From Sva-07 sp963716095 (GTDB lineage Bacteria > Actinomycetota > Acidimicrobiia > Acidimicrobiales > Ilumatobacteraceae), in assembly GCA_963716095.1 (NCBI GenBank), contig CAVQSV010000002.1, forward strand, positions 123,659-187,658: a stretch of DNA of 64,000 nucleotides, written 5' to 3'. The notes under the pieces are model-generated. The model was not told where the DNA came from and searched no databases. It was given only the letters and a program-made list of their open reading frames with translations. The position numbers and the translations under genes are program-made. Below, in pieces: positions 41,838 through 50,877 of the stretch (position 1 is its first letter; the number at the start of each line of letters is the position of its first letter).

Positions 41838-43232
41838 ATGCAACGATCTCGAGGGATCAAGATTCTCGCTGCGGTGGCCGCATTCGGCCTCGTCGCAGCG
41901 GCCTGTGGAAGCGACGACGACAGTTCGTCATCCGACACCGATGCGTCGGGCACCGGTGGTGGCAGTGCATCAGCTGCGGCTGACGCCGAGTTCACGCTGT
42001 TCGGCGCGCCGACCGGCATCGAGGGTGAGGCCGTGCAAGGCTTCCTCGACGTCTACAACGAGCAGACGGGCTCGAACATCACCTTCACCGGATCGGACGA
42101 CCTGGAGTCGCAGCTCCGTATCCACGTCGACGGCGGTGACCCGCCCGAGATGGCCTTCCTGCCGCAGCCGGGCCAGATCTGCGACTACGCGGACGCCGGT
42201 GCGTTGGTGTCACTCGAGGACATGGGGTTCGACATCGCCCAGTTGGAGGAGGACAGCTCCCAGTACTGGGTGAACCTCGGCCTCTGCGACGACGGCATGC
42301 ACTACGGAATCCCGTGGTACCCGAACTTCAAGTCGATCGTCTTCTACCACAAGCCGACGTTCGAGGAGAACGGGTACGAGATCCCGGAGACCTACGAGGA
42401 CATGGTCTCCCTGTCCGAGCAGATCGTCTCCGACGGCTTGACGCCGTGGTGCTTCGGCTTCGAGTCCGCCGGCGCGACCGGCTGGGCCGGAACCGACTGG
42501 ATCGAGGACATCCTCGTTCGCCAGGCCGGTTCGGAGTTCTACGCCCAGTGGTACAACCACGAGGTGCCGTTCAACGATCCGCAGGTCGTCGAAGCGTTCG
42601 ACACCTTCGGTGAGATCTTCTTCGGCGAGGGCTTCGTCCTCGGCGGCGCCGAGAACGTCGCGGCGATCAACGTCGTCGACTCGCCCGCGCCGCTGTTCGA
42701 AGAGCCGCCGGGGTGCCTCATGCTGAAGCAGGGCTCGTTCGCCTCGAACTGGTTCCCGGACGCTCCGGGCTACGAAGAAGGAGAAGTCGAGGAGGAACTC
42801 GGTGTGTTCCCCTTCCCGACCATCGACGGCAACGTCGGCGCCATGGGTGGCGGTGACACGATCGTCGTCTTCGAGGGCTCCGACGCCAACATCGAGGTCG
42901 TCAAGGACTGGATCACTCCCGACTGGCAGTGCACCCATGCCTCCGCCACCGGCGGCGATGCGTCCCCCTACGGTGGCCACGGTGTCGAGGGTGTCGAGTT
43001 CCTGCCCGGGAACAAGAACGTCGACCCGAACTGCTACATCACCGATGCCGCGAAGTCCTACGCGACGGCGGTGACGGATGCACTGGGTGCGAACACGTTC
43101 GTGTTCGACGCCTCCGACCTGATGGACCCGGCCGTCGGCCAGGGAACCTTCTGGACGGGCATGGTCGACTGGTCACGGGGCGAACCAGCCCAGGACGTGG
43201 CCGACCAGATCGAGTCATCGTGGCCGAGCTGA
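41838..43232 (+). CDS. Extracellular sugar-binding lipoprotein of an ABC importer
   Basis: A 464-residue exported protein. The lipobox ends LVAAAC with lipid-anchored Cys23, then a Ser/Asp/Gly-rich spacer. The mature part is a solute-binding protein of the oligosaccharide class (LFGAPTGIEGEAVQGFLDVY, DDLESQLRIHVDGGDPPEMA, YGIPWYPNFKSIVFYHKPTF, FPFPTIDGNVGAMGGGD). It resembles alpha-glucoside binders such as AglE. A strong purine-rich site precedes the ATG. Genes for two permeases follow after an attenuating hairpin. A LacI operator lies upstream. The sugar is probably an alpha-glucoside, given the GH13 gene at 47125. Confidence 0.93.
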   Translation: MQRSRGIKILAAVAAFGLVAAACGSDDDSSSSDTDASGTGGGSASAAADAEFTLFGAPTGIEGEAVQGFLDVYNEQTGSNITFTGSDDLESQLRIHVDGGDPPEMAFLPQPGQICDYADAGALVSLEDMGFDIAQLEEDSSQYWVNLGLCDDGMHYGIPWYPNFKSIVFYHKPTFEENGYEIPETYEDMVSLSEQIVSDGLTPWCFGFESAGATGWAGTDWIEDILVRQAGSEFYAQWYNHEVPFNDPQVVEAFDTFGEIFFGEGFVLGGAENVAAINVVDSPAPLFEEPPGCLMLKQGSFASNWFPDAPGYEEGEVEEELGVFPFPTIDGNVGAMGGGDTIVVFEGSDANIEVVKDWITPDWQCTHASATGGDASPYGGHGVEGVEFLPGNKNVDPNCYITDAAKSYATAVTDALGANTFVFDASDLMDPAVGQGTFWTGMVDWSRGEPAQDVADQIESSWPS

Positions 43233-43262
43233 TCGGCTGAAACGGTCAACGCTGATCGATGA

Positions 43263-43295
43263 CAGGGGCGGTCTCACTCCGTGAGGCCGCCCCTG
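43263..43295 (+). terminator. Hairpin between binding-protein and permease genes
   Basis: CAGGGGCGGTCTCA / TGAGGCCGCCCCTG, a 14-bp stem with one mismatch and a 5-base loop. Weak T-content follows. Such hairpins often lower permease expression relative to the binding protein. Confidence 0.65.
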
Positions 43296-43392
43296 CGTCG
43301 TCTACGGTGTGGTGGAGCCAGTTCAGGAGATGGACAGAAGTGGGCAACAGACATGGACCCGGGGGATCTGACATGCGATTCGGGGGAGCGAC

Positions 43393-44554
43393 ATGAGTGA
43401 ACAGCAGCCGTTGCTGGTCGACGACGACAACGTCGAACGACCTCCGCAACGACCTGAAGAGATCAAGCAGGAATACGGCCTCGGTGCCAAGGCAGCGTCG
43501 ATCATCGCCGCGGTGATCATCCCGGTCATCCTGATCGTGTTCTACTTCTCGTTCCTGTTCCTGAAGGACGAAGACGCCAACAAGGGACTCAAGGTGATTC
43601 TCGCCATCGCGGTGGGCACCGTGGGGGTGTGGGGCCTCTACTGGGGAGTCGACAAGCTGATCGACCGGCTTCCGAGGGCCGCGGCGAACGCCGCGCGACC
43701 CTTCCTGTTCGTCGGCCCGGCGATGGTGCTGCTGACGCTTCTATCTCATCTATCCAGCCGTCAACACGCTGTTTCTCAGTCTGCAGAACAGGGACAGCTC
43801 CGAGTTCGTCGGCTTCGACAACTTCTACACCCTGTTCACCGAGAGCCGGTACCAGATCGGTATCCGCAACTCGATCCTGTGGGTGATGGTCGTCCCCGCG
43901 GCTGCGCTCGTGATCGGCCTGGGTTTCGCGACGCTCGTCGACCAGCTCGGCAAGAAGACCGAGTCGGTCACGAAGTCGATGATCTTCATGCCGATGGCGA
44001 TCTCGTTCGTCGGCGCGTCGGTGGTGTTCACCTTCATCTACTCGTTCCGACCCGAGGGTTTCGGCGAGCAGATCGGCTTGCTCAACGCGATCAAGGTCGG
44101 CCTCGGTGGCGAGCCGACGAGCTGGCTCTCGCAGCAACCCTGGAACAACCTGTACCTGATGGTCATCCTGATCTGGCTGCAGACCGGGTTCTCGATGGTC
44201 ATCCTCTCCTCGGCGATCAAGGGAGTGCCGATCGAGCTGATCGAGGCGGCCCGAATCGACGGCGCGTCGGAGTGGAAGGTGTTCACCCGGATCACGATTC
44301 CGACGATCAAGTCGACGATCGTCGTCGTGTGGACGACGGTCATCATCACGGTGTGGAAGGTGTTCGACATCGTGTGGGTCATGACCGGTGGGCGCGACGA
44401 CACCCAGGTCGTCGCTCAGCAGATGGTCCAGGAGTTCTTCACCAATCGGAACAACGGCGTGGGCGCTGCGCTCGCGGTGCTGATGTTCGTCGCCATCACC
44501 CCCATCCTGATCATCAACATCCGGCGCTTCAAGGCCGAGGAGGCCATGCGATGA
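43393..44554 (+). CDS. Sugar ABC transporter permease, MalF type (one frameshift)
   Basis: About 387 residues. A cytoplasmic head is followed by helices AASIIAAVIIPVILIVFYFSF and LKVILAIAVGTVGVWGLYWG, then after a frame change near 43740 LIYPAVNTLFLSLQNRDSSE and the permease core (SILWVMVVPAAALVIGLGFA). The EAA loop that docks on the ATPase is EAARIDGASEWKVFTRITIP. The end is ITPILIINIRRFKAEEAMR. It forms the membrane channel with the next gene product. The ATG follows a purine-rich site (GGGGGAG). The stop overlaps the next ATG (ATGA). Only one indel breaks it. Confidence 0.9.
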
Positions 44555-45464
44555 CAACGCTCGACACGCCCCCGGACCTCGGTCTCGACGACGAACCGGT
44601 TGCGCTCGCGCCGCCGAAGGCCAAGCGTGCGCCCTTCCCGGTGTACCTCACCGTGTTCCTGCTCACGGTGATCTGGATGATCCCCACGGTCGGGTCTGCT
44701 CGTCAACTCGTTCCGCGATCCGTCGGACATCCGTGCGAGCCGGATGGTGGACGGTCTTCGCGAGCCCGTTCGACACCGCGCAGTGGACGCTCGACAACTA
44801 CACGCGTGTCCTCGACGAGGGGTTCAGCAATGCCTTCCTGAACACCCTTGCGGTCGCCATCCCGTCGACGGTCATACCGATCATGATCGCGGCCTTCGCC
44901 GCCTACGCCTTCGCCTGGATGGACTTCCCTGGACGCAACTTTCTCTTCGTCGTCGTCGTCGGGTCTGATGGTCGTTCCGCTGCAGATGGCGCTCATCCCG
45001 ATCCTGCGGGTCTACACCGATCGTCGACCTGACCGGTACCTACCCGGCGGTGTGGCTCGCCCACGCCGGGCTTCGGGCTGCCGCTGGCGGTGTACCTGCT
45101 GCGCAACTACATGGGATCGCTGCCCGGTTCGATGATCGAATCCGCACGGATCGACGGCGCGGACCATTTCGCGATCTTCACGAAGCTGATCCTGCCGTTG
45201 TCGGTGCCGGTGCTGGCGTCGTTCGCGATCTTCCAGTTCCTCTGGACGTGGAACGACTATCTGGTGGCGCTCGTGTTCCTCGGCATCGATCCGGACAAGC
45301 GGGTCCTGACCGTCGAACTCGCCGACCTCGCAGGTCGCGGTGAAGGTGCGCTCAACCTGCTCCCGGCGGCGGCGTTCGTCACGATGGTCCTGCCGCTGGT
45401 GGTGTTCTTCAGCCTGCAGCGGTACTTCGTCCGTGGCCTCACCGCTGGTTCGGTCAAGGGCTGA
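44551..45464 (+). CDS. Sugar ABC transporter permease, MalG type (several frameshifts)
   Basis: About 304 residues over several frames. The start is MTTLDTPPDLGLDD, then a first helix FPVYLTVFLLTVIWMIP and WWTVFASPFDTAQWTLDNYT. FSNAFLNTLAVAIPSTVIPI, AAFAAYAFAWMDFPGRNFLF and MGSLPGSMIESARIDGADHF (the EAA loop) follow. The end is QRYFVRGLTAGSVKG. Frame changes lie near 44695, 44960, 45020 and 45065. Helix pattern and EAA loop are normal for MalG-type partners of MalF. The ATG overlaps the upstream stop. No functional loss is implied if the indels are errors. Confidence 0.88.
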
Positions 45465-45487
45465 CCCTGTCGACGACGGCATCGACG

Positions 45488-46000
45488 GTGGACGCTCAGG
45501 GTGTGCGCCGGCGGAACTGGATCGCGATCGCATTCGCGACGCCGCTGATGACGTTCAGCTACTTCAGCTACGGCGCGGCGTTCATCGACGGCGAGGGTGA
45601 CCGGTCGGGGTTCCAACTCGAGCTCGCCGCCATCGGTTTGGCGATCGCTCCGTTCGTGTTCATCGCGCTCGGGTTCGTTTCGCGGAACCCGACGGCACCC
45701 AAACGTGTGCTGCAGGCGATGGGACTGCTGTTGCTGACCGGACTGTCGATCGGGCTGCTCGACCCGCTCCTCGGGGCGGCCACCGGATTCTGTCTCGGTG
45801 GGGCACTGGTGCTGAACCGACCCGACGTCGCCCGGCTGATGTCGTGGAGGCTGGGCGCGGTCGCGTTCACGGCGCTCTACATGGTGGTACTCCTCGTCGT
45901 CGCTGCGCCGGCGGGGATCTTCACCGGTGCGGTGCTGCCGCTGATGATGATCGGGTTCGCCGACGAGTACGCCGCATGGAGCGCCACCCGACAGACTTGA
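45488..46000 (+). CDS. Hypothetical four-to-five-helix membrane protein
   Basis: A 170-residue hydrophobic protein with segments IAIAFATPLMTFSYFSYGAA, LAAIGLAIAPFVFIALGFV, VLQAMGLLLLTGLSIGLL and LGAVAFTALYMVVLLVVAAP. No transporter motif is visible and I do not recognise a family. The GTG start is 23 bases behind the permease stop, so it probably belongs to the sugar-transport operon. Its function may be related, but the sequence does not show it. The next gene is convergent and almost touching (two bases). Confidence 0.8.
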   Translation: MDAQGVRRRNWIAIAFATPLMTFSYFSYGAAFIDGEGDRSGFQLELAAIGLAIAPFVFIALGFVSRNPTAPKRVLQAMGLLLLTGLSIGLLDPLLGAATGFCLGGALVLNRPDVARLMSWRLGAVAFTALYMVVLLVVAAPAGIFTGAVLPLMMIGFADEYAAWSATRQT

Positions 46001-46001
46001 A

Positions 46002-47032
46002 TCAGAGTTGTGCGGTCGTCTGACGCACGACCAACTCGAGCGGTGAATCGACGATCGTTTCAGGTGTCGACGGATCGGCCAGTCGCGCCAGGAGGGCTCG
46101 CATCGCAGCGGCTCCCTGGCTGGCCACTCGCTGCCGCACCGTGCTCAATCCGACGACCCGAGCAACGTCGTGGTCGTCCACGCCGATGAGCGAGACGTCG
46201 ACTGCAGGACGCAGCCCGCGTTCGGTCAGCGCCATCAGCGCCCCGAACGCCATCTCGTCGGACATCGCGAACACCGCAGTCGGCGGATCGGGTCGATCGA
46301 GCAGGGCGCTCATCGCCTCTTGCCCACCGTCGATGCCGAAGTTGCCGCTGCGCACCAGTGCCTCGTCGAACTCGAGGCCGGCGTCGGCCAGCGCCGCTGC
46401 GAACCCCTCTTGGCGTCGGAGCGGTACGGCGAAGTTCATCGGATCGTCATGCTCACCGCTGATCAGCCCGATGCGCTCATGGCCGAGTTCGATCAGGTGC
46501 TCGGTGGCCATGCGTCCGGCGCTGACATCGTCGATCAGTACGGCGGGGTGACCCCGTGTCCGGGTCCCGACGGTCGACAGTGCAACATCACGCCGCCGCA
46601 GCGATTCGGCCTGGGCTTCGGAGGCTGGGATGTTGACGAGGACGAGACCGTCGGTTCGGCGTTCGAGGTGATTCGGTTCGTCGAGGAGCTGATTGCACCC
46701 GGCGATCGTGCCGACGCTCAGCACGAGGCACTCGTAGCCGGCCTCGGCGCACACCGCCTCGGCGCCGGCGATCACCGTCGAGAAGTACCAGCTCGACGAG
46801 ATGGGGTACCACCACCGTGACCGTCCTGCGTGCGCCCGGTGGCCAGTCGCGATGCCGCAGGGTCGGGGCGGTAGCCCATCGACTTCGGCGATGTCGATCA
46901 CCCGTTCGCGGGTCGATTCCGCCACGTTGGGCAGGTGTCGCAGCGCTCGGCTGACCGTGGCGACGGACACGTTCGCCGCCGCGGCGACGTCTTCGATGCC
47001 GATACGTCGGTCGGGTCGGTCGACCGGTCCAT
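46002..47032 (-). CDS. LacI-family transcriptional repressor (frameshifted)
   Basis: About 343 residues. The helix-turn-helix and hinge read RIGIEDVAAAANVSVATVSR, ALRHLPNVAESTRERVIDIA; the ligand-binding core has WYFSTVIAGAEAVCAEAGYE, LERRTDGLVLVNIPAS, FGIDGGQEAMSALLDRPDPP and FAMSDEMAFGALMAL. The start (ATG 47032) and the segment around 46790-46870 contain frame changes. The gene is divergent from the GH13 glucosidase. An operator identical to the one upstream of the binding-protein gene lies 18 bases before the start. It most likely represses its own gene, the glucosidase and the transporter until the sugar is present. Confidence 0.88.
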
Positions 47033-47049
47033 GACTCCCGAGGGCCGAT

Positions 47050-47063
47050 TGCAAGCGCTTACA
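47050..47063. promoter_or_regulatory. LacI-family operator in the lacI-GH13 divergent gap
   Basis: TGCAAGCGCTTACA, identical over 14 bases to the operator at 41746-41759. It lies between the divergent repressor and glucosidase starts, so one site can control both. Confidence 0.85.
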
Positions 47064-47124
47064 GTGGGCCGTCATGTGCCGGACGCAGTCGTACGTCCGG
47101 TCGACGGAGTCAGGAGCAGCGCCG

Positions 47125-48760
47125 ATGTCGACGAGACGGGTCGCACTGGTGGCGCGACGCCGTCGTGTATCAGGTGTACGTGCGTTCGTTCGCCGACGGC
47201 AATGGTGACGGCACCGGCGACATCGCCGGGATGCATTCGCGGCTCGCCGTACCTCGCGCACCTCGGCGTCGACGCCGTGTGGATCACCCCGTGGTACCGG
47301 TCGCCGCTACGCGACGGTGGCTACGACGTTGTCGACTATCGCGAAATCAACGAGCAGTTCGGCACGACCGCCGAGGCCGAGGAGTTCATCGCCGATGCTG
47401 CCGACCATGGCATCCGCGTGATCGTCGACCTCGTTCCGAATCACACGTCATCCGAACACGTGTGGTTCGTCGAGGCGCTGGCGGGGCCGCCGGGCTGCAC
47501 GGCACGCGGCCGGTACCACTTCCTCGACGGTCGAGGTGACGGTGGGACGGAGCCGCCCAACGACTGGAAGTCGATCTTCGGTGGGTCGGCGTGGTCGCGT
47601 GTCGCGGACGGTCAGTGGTATCTCCACCTGTTCGACGAGAGCCAGCCGGACGTCAACTGGGAGCACCCGGACGTGGCCGACGAGTTCGATGCGGTCATGC
47701 GGTTCTGGCTCGACCGCGGTGTTGCTGGGTTCCGGATCGACGTTGCGCATTCGCTGACCAAAGCGCCGGGCTATCCGGACGCCGGCCTGGAGTTCAACGA
47801 CGGCAACGGCACGCTCGACCCGCTTCCCTATCTGGACCGCGACGACCTGCACCCGATCGTACGACGTTGGCGTCGACTCCTCGACGAGTACGACGACCGG
47901 ATGATGGTTGCCGAGGCGTGGGTGGCCGCCGAGCGTCGTCCGCTCTATCTGCGGCCCGACGAGTACCACCAGGCGTTCGACTTCGACCTGCTGTCGGCGC
48001 CCTGGGACGCGCACCAGTTCTCGGCGATCATCGACGAGAGTCTGCGAGCCACACATGCGGTCGGGTCGAACTCGACGTGGGTGCTGTCGAACCACGATGT
48101 CGTCCGGCACGCCACACGCTACGGACTCCCCGCCGAGGTGGATCCGGAGCGATGGCTGCTCGAGGGCCCCCACGAACTCCTCGACAGCGAACGGGGGGCC
48201 AAGCGAGCGAGGGCTGCGGCACTGCTCACGTTTGCGCTGCCCGGATCGGTGTACGTGTACCAGGGTGACGAACTCGGCCTGCCCGAGGTGTGGGATCTGC
48301 CACCCGAGGTGTTGCAGGACCCGGTCTGGCACGACTCGGGCCACACGCGCAAGGGTCGCGACGGCAGTCGTGTGCCGATTCCTTGGGAACCGACCGGTCG
48401 GTCGCTCGGTTTCGGTACCGGCCCGGCCTGGCTGCCCCAGCCGCCGGGGTTTGCCCGCTTGGCGGCTGCGGCACAGCGTAGCGCGATCCCGACTCGACAC
48501 TGCAGTTGTACCGTCGAGCGCTGGCCATCAGACGCGAGCGCCTCGCGGCACCGGACCGACCCGACCGCCGACTGGATGGCGAGATCACCTGGATCGACGT
48601 CGACCCGGCCGTGATCGCCTTCGATCGCTCCGACGGAATGCGGTGCATCGTCAACATGGGTGACGAACCCGTCGGGTTGCCGCATGGCGATGTTCTGCTG
48701 TCATCGTCGCAATTCGCGAACGAGCATCTCCCTCCCGACACCGCCGTCTGGCTGACCTGA
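47125..48760 (+). CDS. GH13 alpha-glucosidase family protein (frameshifted)
   Basis: About 545 residues. After the start (ATG 47125, preceded by AGGAG) and two early frame changes it reads WWRDAVVYQVYVRSFADGNG, then YLAHLGVDAVWITPWYRSP and IRVIVDLVPNHTSSEH. The catalytic set is present: nucleophile Asp in GFRIDVAHSL (codon 47739), acid/base Glu in MVAEAWV (codon 47913) and Asp in LSNHDVVRH (codon 48096). GSVYVYQGDELGLPEVWDLP follows. It resembles oligo-1,6-glucosidase/alpha-glucosidase (AglA). There is no signal peptide, so it hydrolyses imported alpha-glucosides inside the cell. A frame change near 48480 splits the C-terminal domain. Confidence 0.9.
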
Positions 48761-48773
48761 ACAGGCAGTTGCC

Positions 48774-50045
48774 ATGGAAATCGTCACCAAACAGGGACAC
48801 CCGGACTTCTTGGACCTGCCGTGGGAGCAGCCGCTCGCCGAGTGGACGGACCATCGCCTCGTCAAGATGGCCCACGGCATCAGTCGTCACATCGTCCGTT
48901 TCGTCCGCTTCGGCGATCGCGTCTACACGTTGAAGGCAACCGGGTTGGACGCAGCACACCACGAGTACCGGGTGCTGCGCGACCTCCGCGACGACCATCT
49001 GCCGGTGGTCGAACCGGTCGGGGTCGTGTCGGATGCGCCGAACGAAGGCGATGGCGTGCTGATCACGCGGTACCTCGACTTCTCGCTGCCGTACTGGTAT
49101 CTGCTCGGCCGGGACGATCGGACGCTCGCGGATCGCTTGATGGATGCCGGTGTGGTGCTCCTGGTCCGGCTCCATCTCGAAGGCGTGTACTGGGGTGACT
49201 GTTCGCTGTCGAACATCCTCTGGCGCCGTGACGCCGGGGCGATGATGGCCTACCTCGTCGACGCCGAGACGACCGAACGTCACGCCACGATCGGCGACCG
49301 GATGCGCGCCCACGACATCGACATCGCCGTCGAGAACGTGATCGGTGGGCTGATGGAACTGCAGGCCAGCGGACGGATCGCGTACGACATCGACCACCTC
49401 GGCATCGCCGAGTCGTTGCGAACCCGGTACGAGGCGCTGTGGGGTGAGCTCACCCGCGTCGACGAGTTCGACCTCGACGACCGCTGGCAGATCGAGCAGC
49501 GGGTGCGTCGCATCAACGATCTCGGCTTCGACGTCGAAGAGCTGTCGATCAACCGCGACGGGCGCACGCTCGCGGTCAAGCCGGCCCTGATCGAAGAAGG
49601 GCACCACGCCCGCGACCTCCGGGCCCGAACCGGGCTCGACGTGCAGGAGAACCAGGCACGCCGGCTGCTGTCCGACATCGACCAGTTCCGGGCCTGGCTC
49701 GAACGTCAGGAGGATCGATCGATCCCACGTGCGGTTGCGACCGCGCGGTGGTTGGCCGAGGTGTACGAGCCGATCATCGACACGATTCCCGACGAGCTGC
49801 GTTCTCGGCTCGAACCGGCGGAGGTGTTCCACCAGTTGCTCGAACATCGGTACCTGATGGCCGAACGCCGGGGCGAGGACGTCACCAACGAAGCAGCGAT
49901 GGTCGACTATCTCGACAGCGTGCTCGCAGAGTCACCGAAGGAACGTCAGCTGCGACTCGACACGGGCAGCGTCCGCGTCTCGAGCTCGACTCGGACACGG
50001 AGACCCCCGAGTCGGGTACGTTCGAGACGTGAACGCACGAGCTGA
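48774..50045 (+). CDS. DUF4032 protein with kinase-like fold
   Basis: About 423 residues. Motifs read HRLVKMAHGISRHIVRFVRF, ATGLDAAHHEYRVLRDLRDD, LHLEGVYWGDCSLSNILWRR and MMAYLVDAETTERH. The last two look like the catalytic loop and metal site of lipopolysaccharide-kinase-like folds, which fits DUF4032. Substrate and role are unknown. It lies 13 bases after the glucosidase stop, so it may be part of the sugar operon, but these genes also occur alone. The last 25 or so residues are basic and low complexity. They overlap the deoC promoter and start, so the end may carry a frameshift. Confidence 0.82.
   Translation: MEIVTKQGHPDFLDLPWEQPLAEWTDHRLVKMAHGISRHIVRFVRFGDRVYTLKATGLDAAHHEYRVLRDLRDDHLPVVEPVGVVSDAPNEGDGVLITRYLDFSLPYWYLLGRDDRTLADRLMDAGVVLLVRLHLEGVYWGDCSLSNILWRRDAGAMMAYLVDAETTERHATIGDRMRAHDIDIAVENVIGGLMELQASGRIAYDIDHLGIAESLRTRYEALWGELTRVDEFDLDDRWQIEQRVRRINDLGFDVEELSINRDGRTLAVKPALIEEGHHARDLRARTGLDVQENQARRLLSDIDQFRAWLERQEDRSIPRAVATARWLAEVYEPIIDTIPDELRSRLEPAEVFHQLLEHRYLMAERRGEDVTNEAAMVDYLDSVLAESPKERQLRLDTGSVRVSSSTRTRRPPSRVRSRRERTS
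50017..50022 (+). promoter_or_regulatory. Leaderless -10 box of deoC inside the preceding gene
   Basis: TACGTT is followed by six bases (CGAGAC) and the deoC GTG at 50029. It lies within the 3' end of the DUF4032 gene. Confidence 0.55.
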
Positions 50046-50778
50046 CCGAGCCCGCCGAGCGATCGGGTTGATCGACCTGACCGACCTGTCCGACGACCAC
50101 TCGTCCGATGGCATCGACGAGCTGTGCCGCCGTGCGCGTGAGCATGGCACCGCCGCGGTGTGCGTGTGGCCCGAATACGTGGCCCGGTGCGCCGAGCTGC
50201 TCGCTGGTTGCGACGTGCGAGTGGCGACCGTCGTCAACTTCCCGTCGGGCGACGAGGCCGTCGACGACGTCGTCGCACTGGCCGGCACCGCCCTGGCCGA
50301 TGGCGCTGACGACATCGACGTGGTGCTCCCGTATCGGGCGTTCCTCGGCGGTGACTCGGAGCGAGCTGCTGAGATGGTCACGGCGCTCGCCGCACTGGTC
50401 GAGTCGCCGAGGCTGTTGAAGGTGATTCTCGAATCGGGTGCGTTTCCCGACATGGACACGGTGGCTCGCGCCGCTGGCCTCGCCATTGCGAACGGCGCCG
50501 ACTTCGTCAAGACCTCCACCGGCAAGATTCCCGAAGGCGCATCGCTCGAGGCGGCCCGAGCGATGCTCGGCGAGATCCGTGCCGCTGCGCAGACCGGTCG
50601 CAGCATCGGGCTCAAGCCCTCGGGAGGAATCCGCACGTCCGACGAGGCGTTCGCCTACGTCGATCTGGCCGACGAGGTGATGGGGGAGGGCTGGGCAACT
50701 CCTGCGACGTTCCGCTTCGGTGCGAGCGGTCTGCTCGACGCACTGCTCACCGACACGCCGTCCAGCTCCACCTACTGA
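50029..50778 (+). CDS. deoC: Deoxyribose-phosphate aldolase
   Basis: A 249-residue TIM-barrel enzyme that splits 2-deoxyribose 5-phosphate into glyceraldehyde 3-phosphate and acetaldehyde during nucleoside breakdown. Landmarks are LIDLTDLSDDHSSDGID, AAVCVWPEYVARC, ATVVNFPSGDEAVDD, ADDIDVVLPYRAFLGGD, LLKVILESGAF and the Schiff-base Lys161 in ADFVKTSTGKIPEGA. GLKPSGGIRT forms the phosphate site. The GTG start overlaps the DUF4032 gene end and follows its own -10 box, so it should be independently expressed. A family A palindrome begins at the last base of its stop. Confidence 0.95.
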   Translation: MNARADRARRAIGLIDLTDLSDDHSSDGIDELCRRAREHGTAAVCVWPEYVARCAELLAGCDVRVATVVNFPSGDEAVDDVVALAGTALADGADDIDVVLPYRAFLGGDSERAAEMVTALAALVESPRLLKVILESGAFPDMDTVARAAGLAIANGADFVKTSTGKIPEGASLEAARAMLGEIRAAAQTGRSIGLKPSGGIRTSDEAFAYVDLADEVMGEGWATPATFRFGASGLLDALLTDTPSSSTY

Positions 50779-50812
50779 TGTGACGATTGGTGTCAGACAC
50801 CGATCGTCACAT
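50778..50812. repeat. Palindrome family A, copy 3
   Basis: 17-base arms around a central A with one mismatch; core GGTGTC-A-GACACC flanked by GTGACGAT and ATCGTCAC. It begins at the last base of the deoC stop codon. Confidence 0.9.
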
Positions 50813-50865
50813 GTGCCGGACGGCAACCTGCTGCCGGCCGCGTGACGTCGTCGGACTGCCGCCCC

Positions 50866-50871
50866 TAGAGT
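50866..50871 (+). promoter_or_regulatory. Leaderless -10 box of the secreted-protein gene
   Basis: TAGAGT is followed by six bases (CGAATC) and the GTG at 50878. Confidence 0.55.
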
Positions 50872-50877
50872 CGAATC

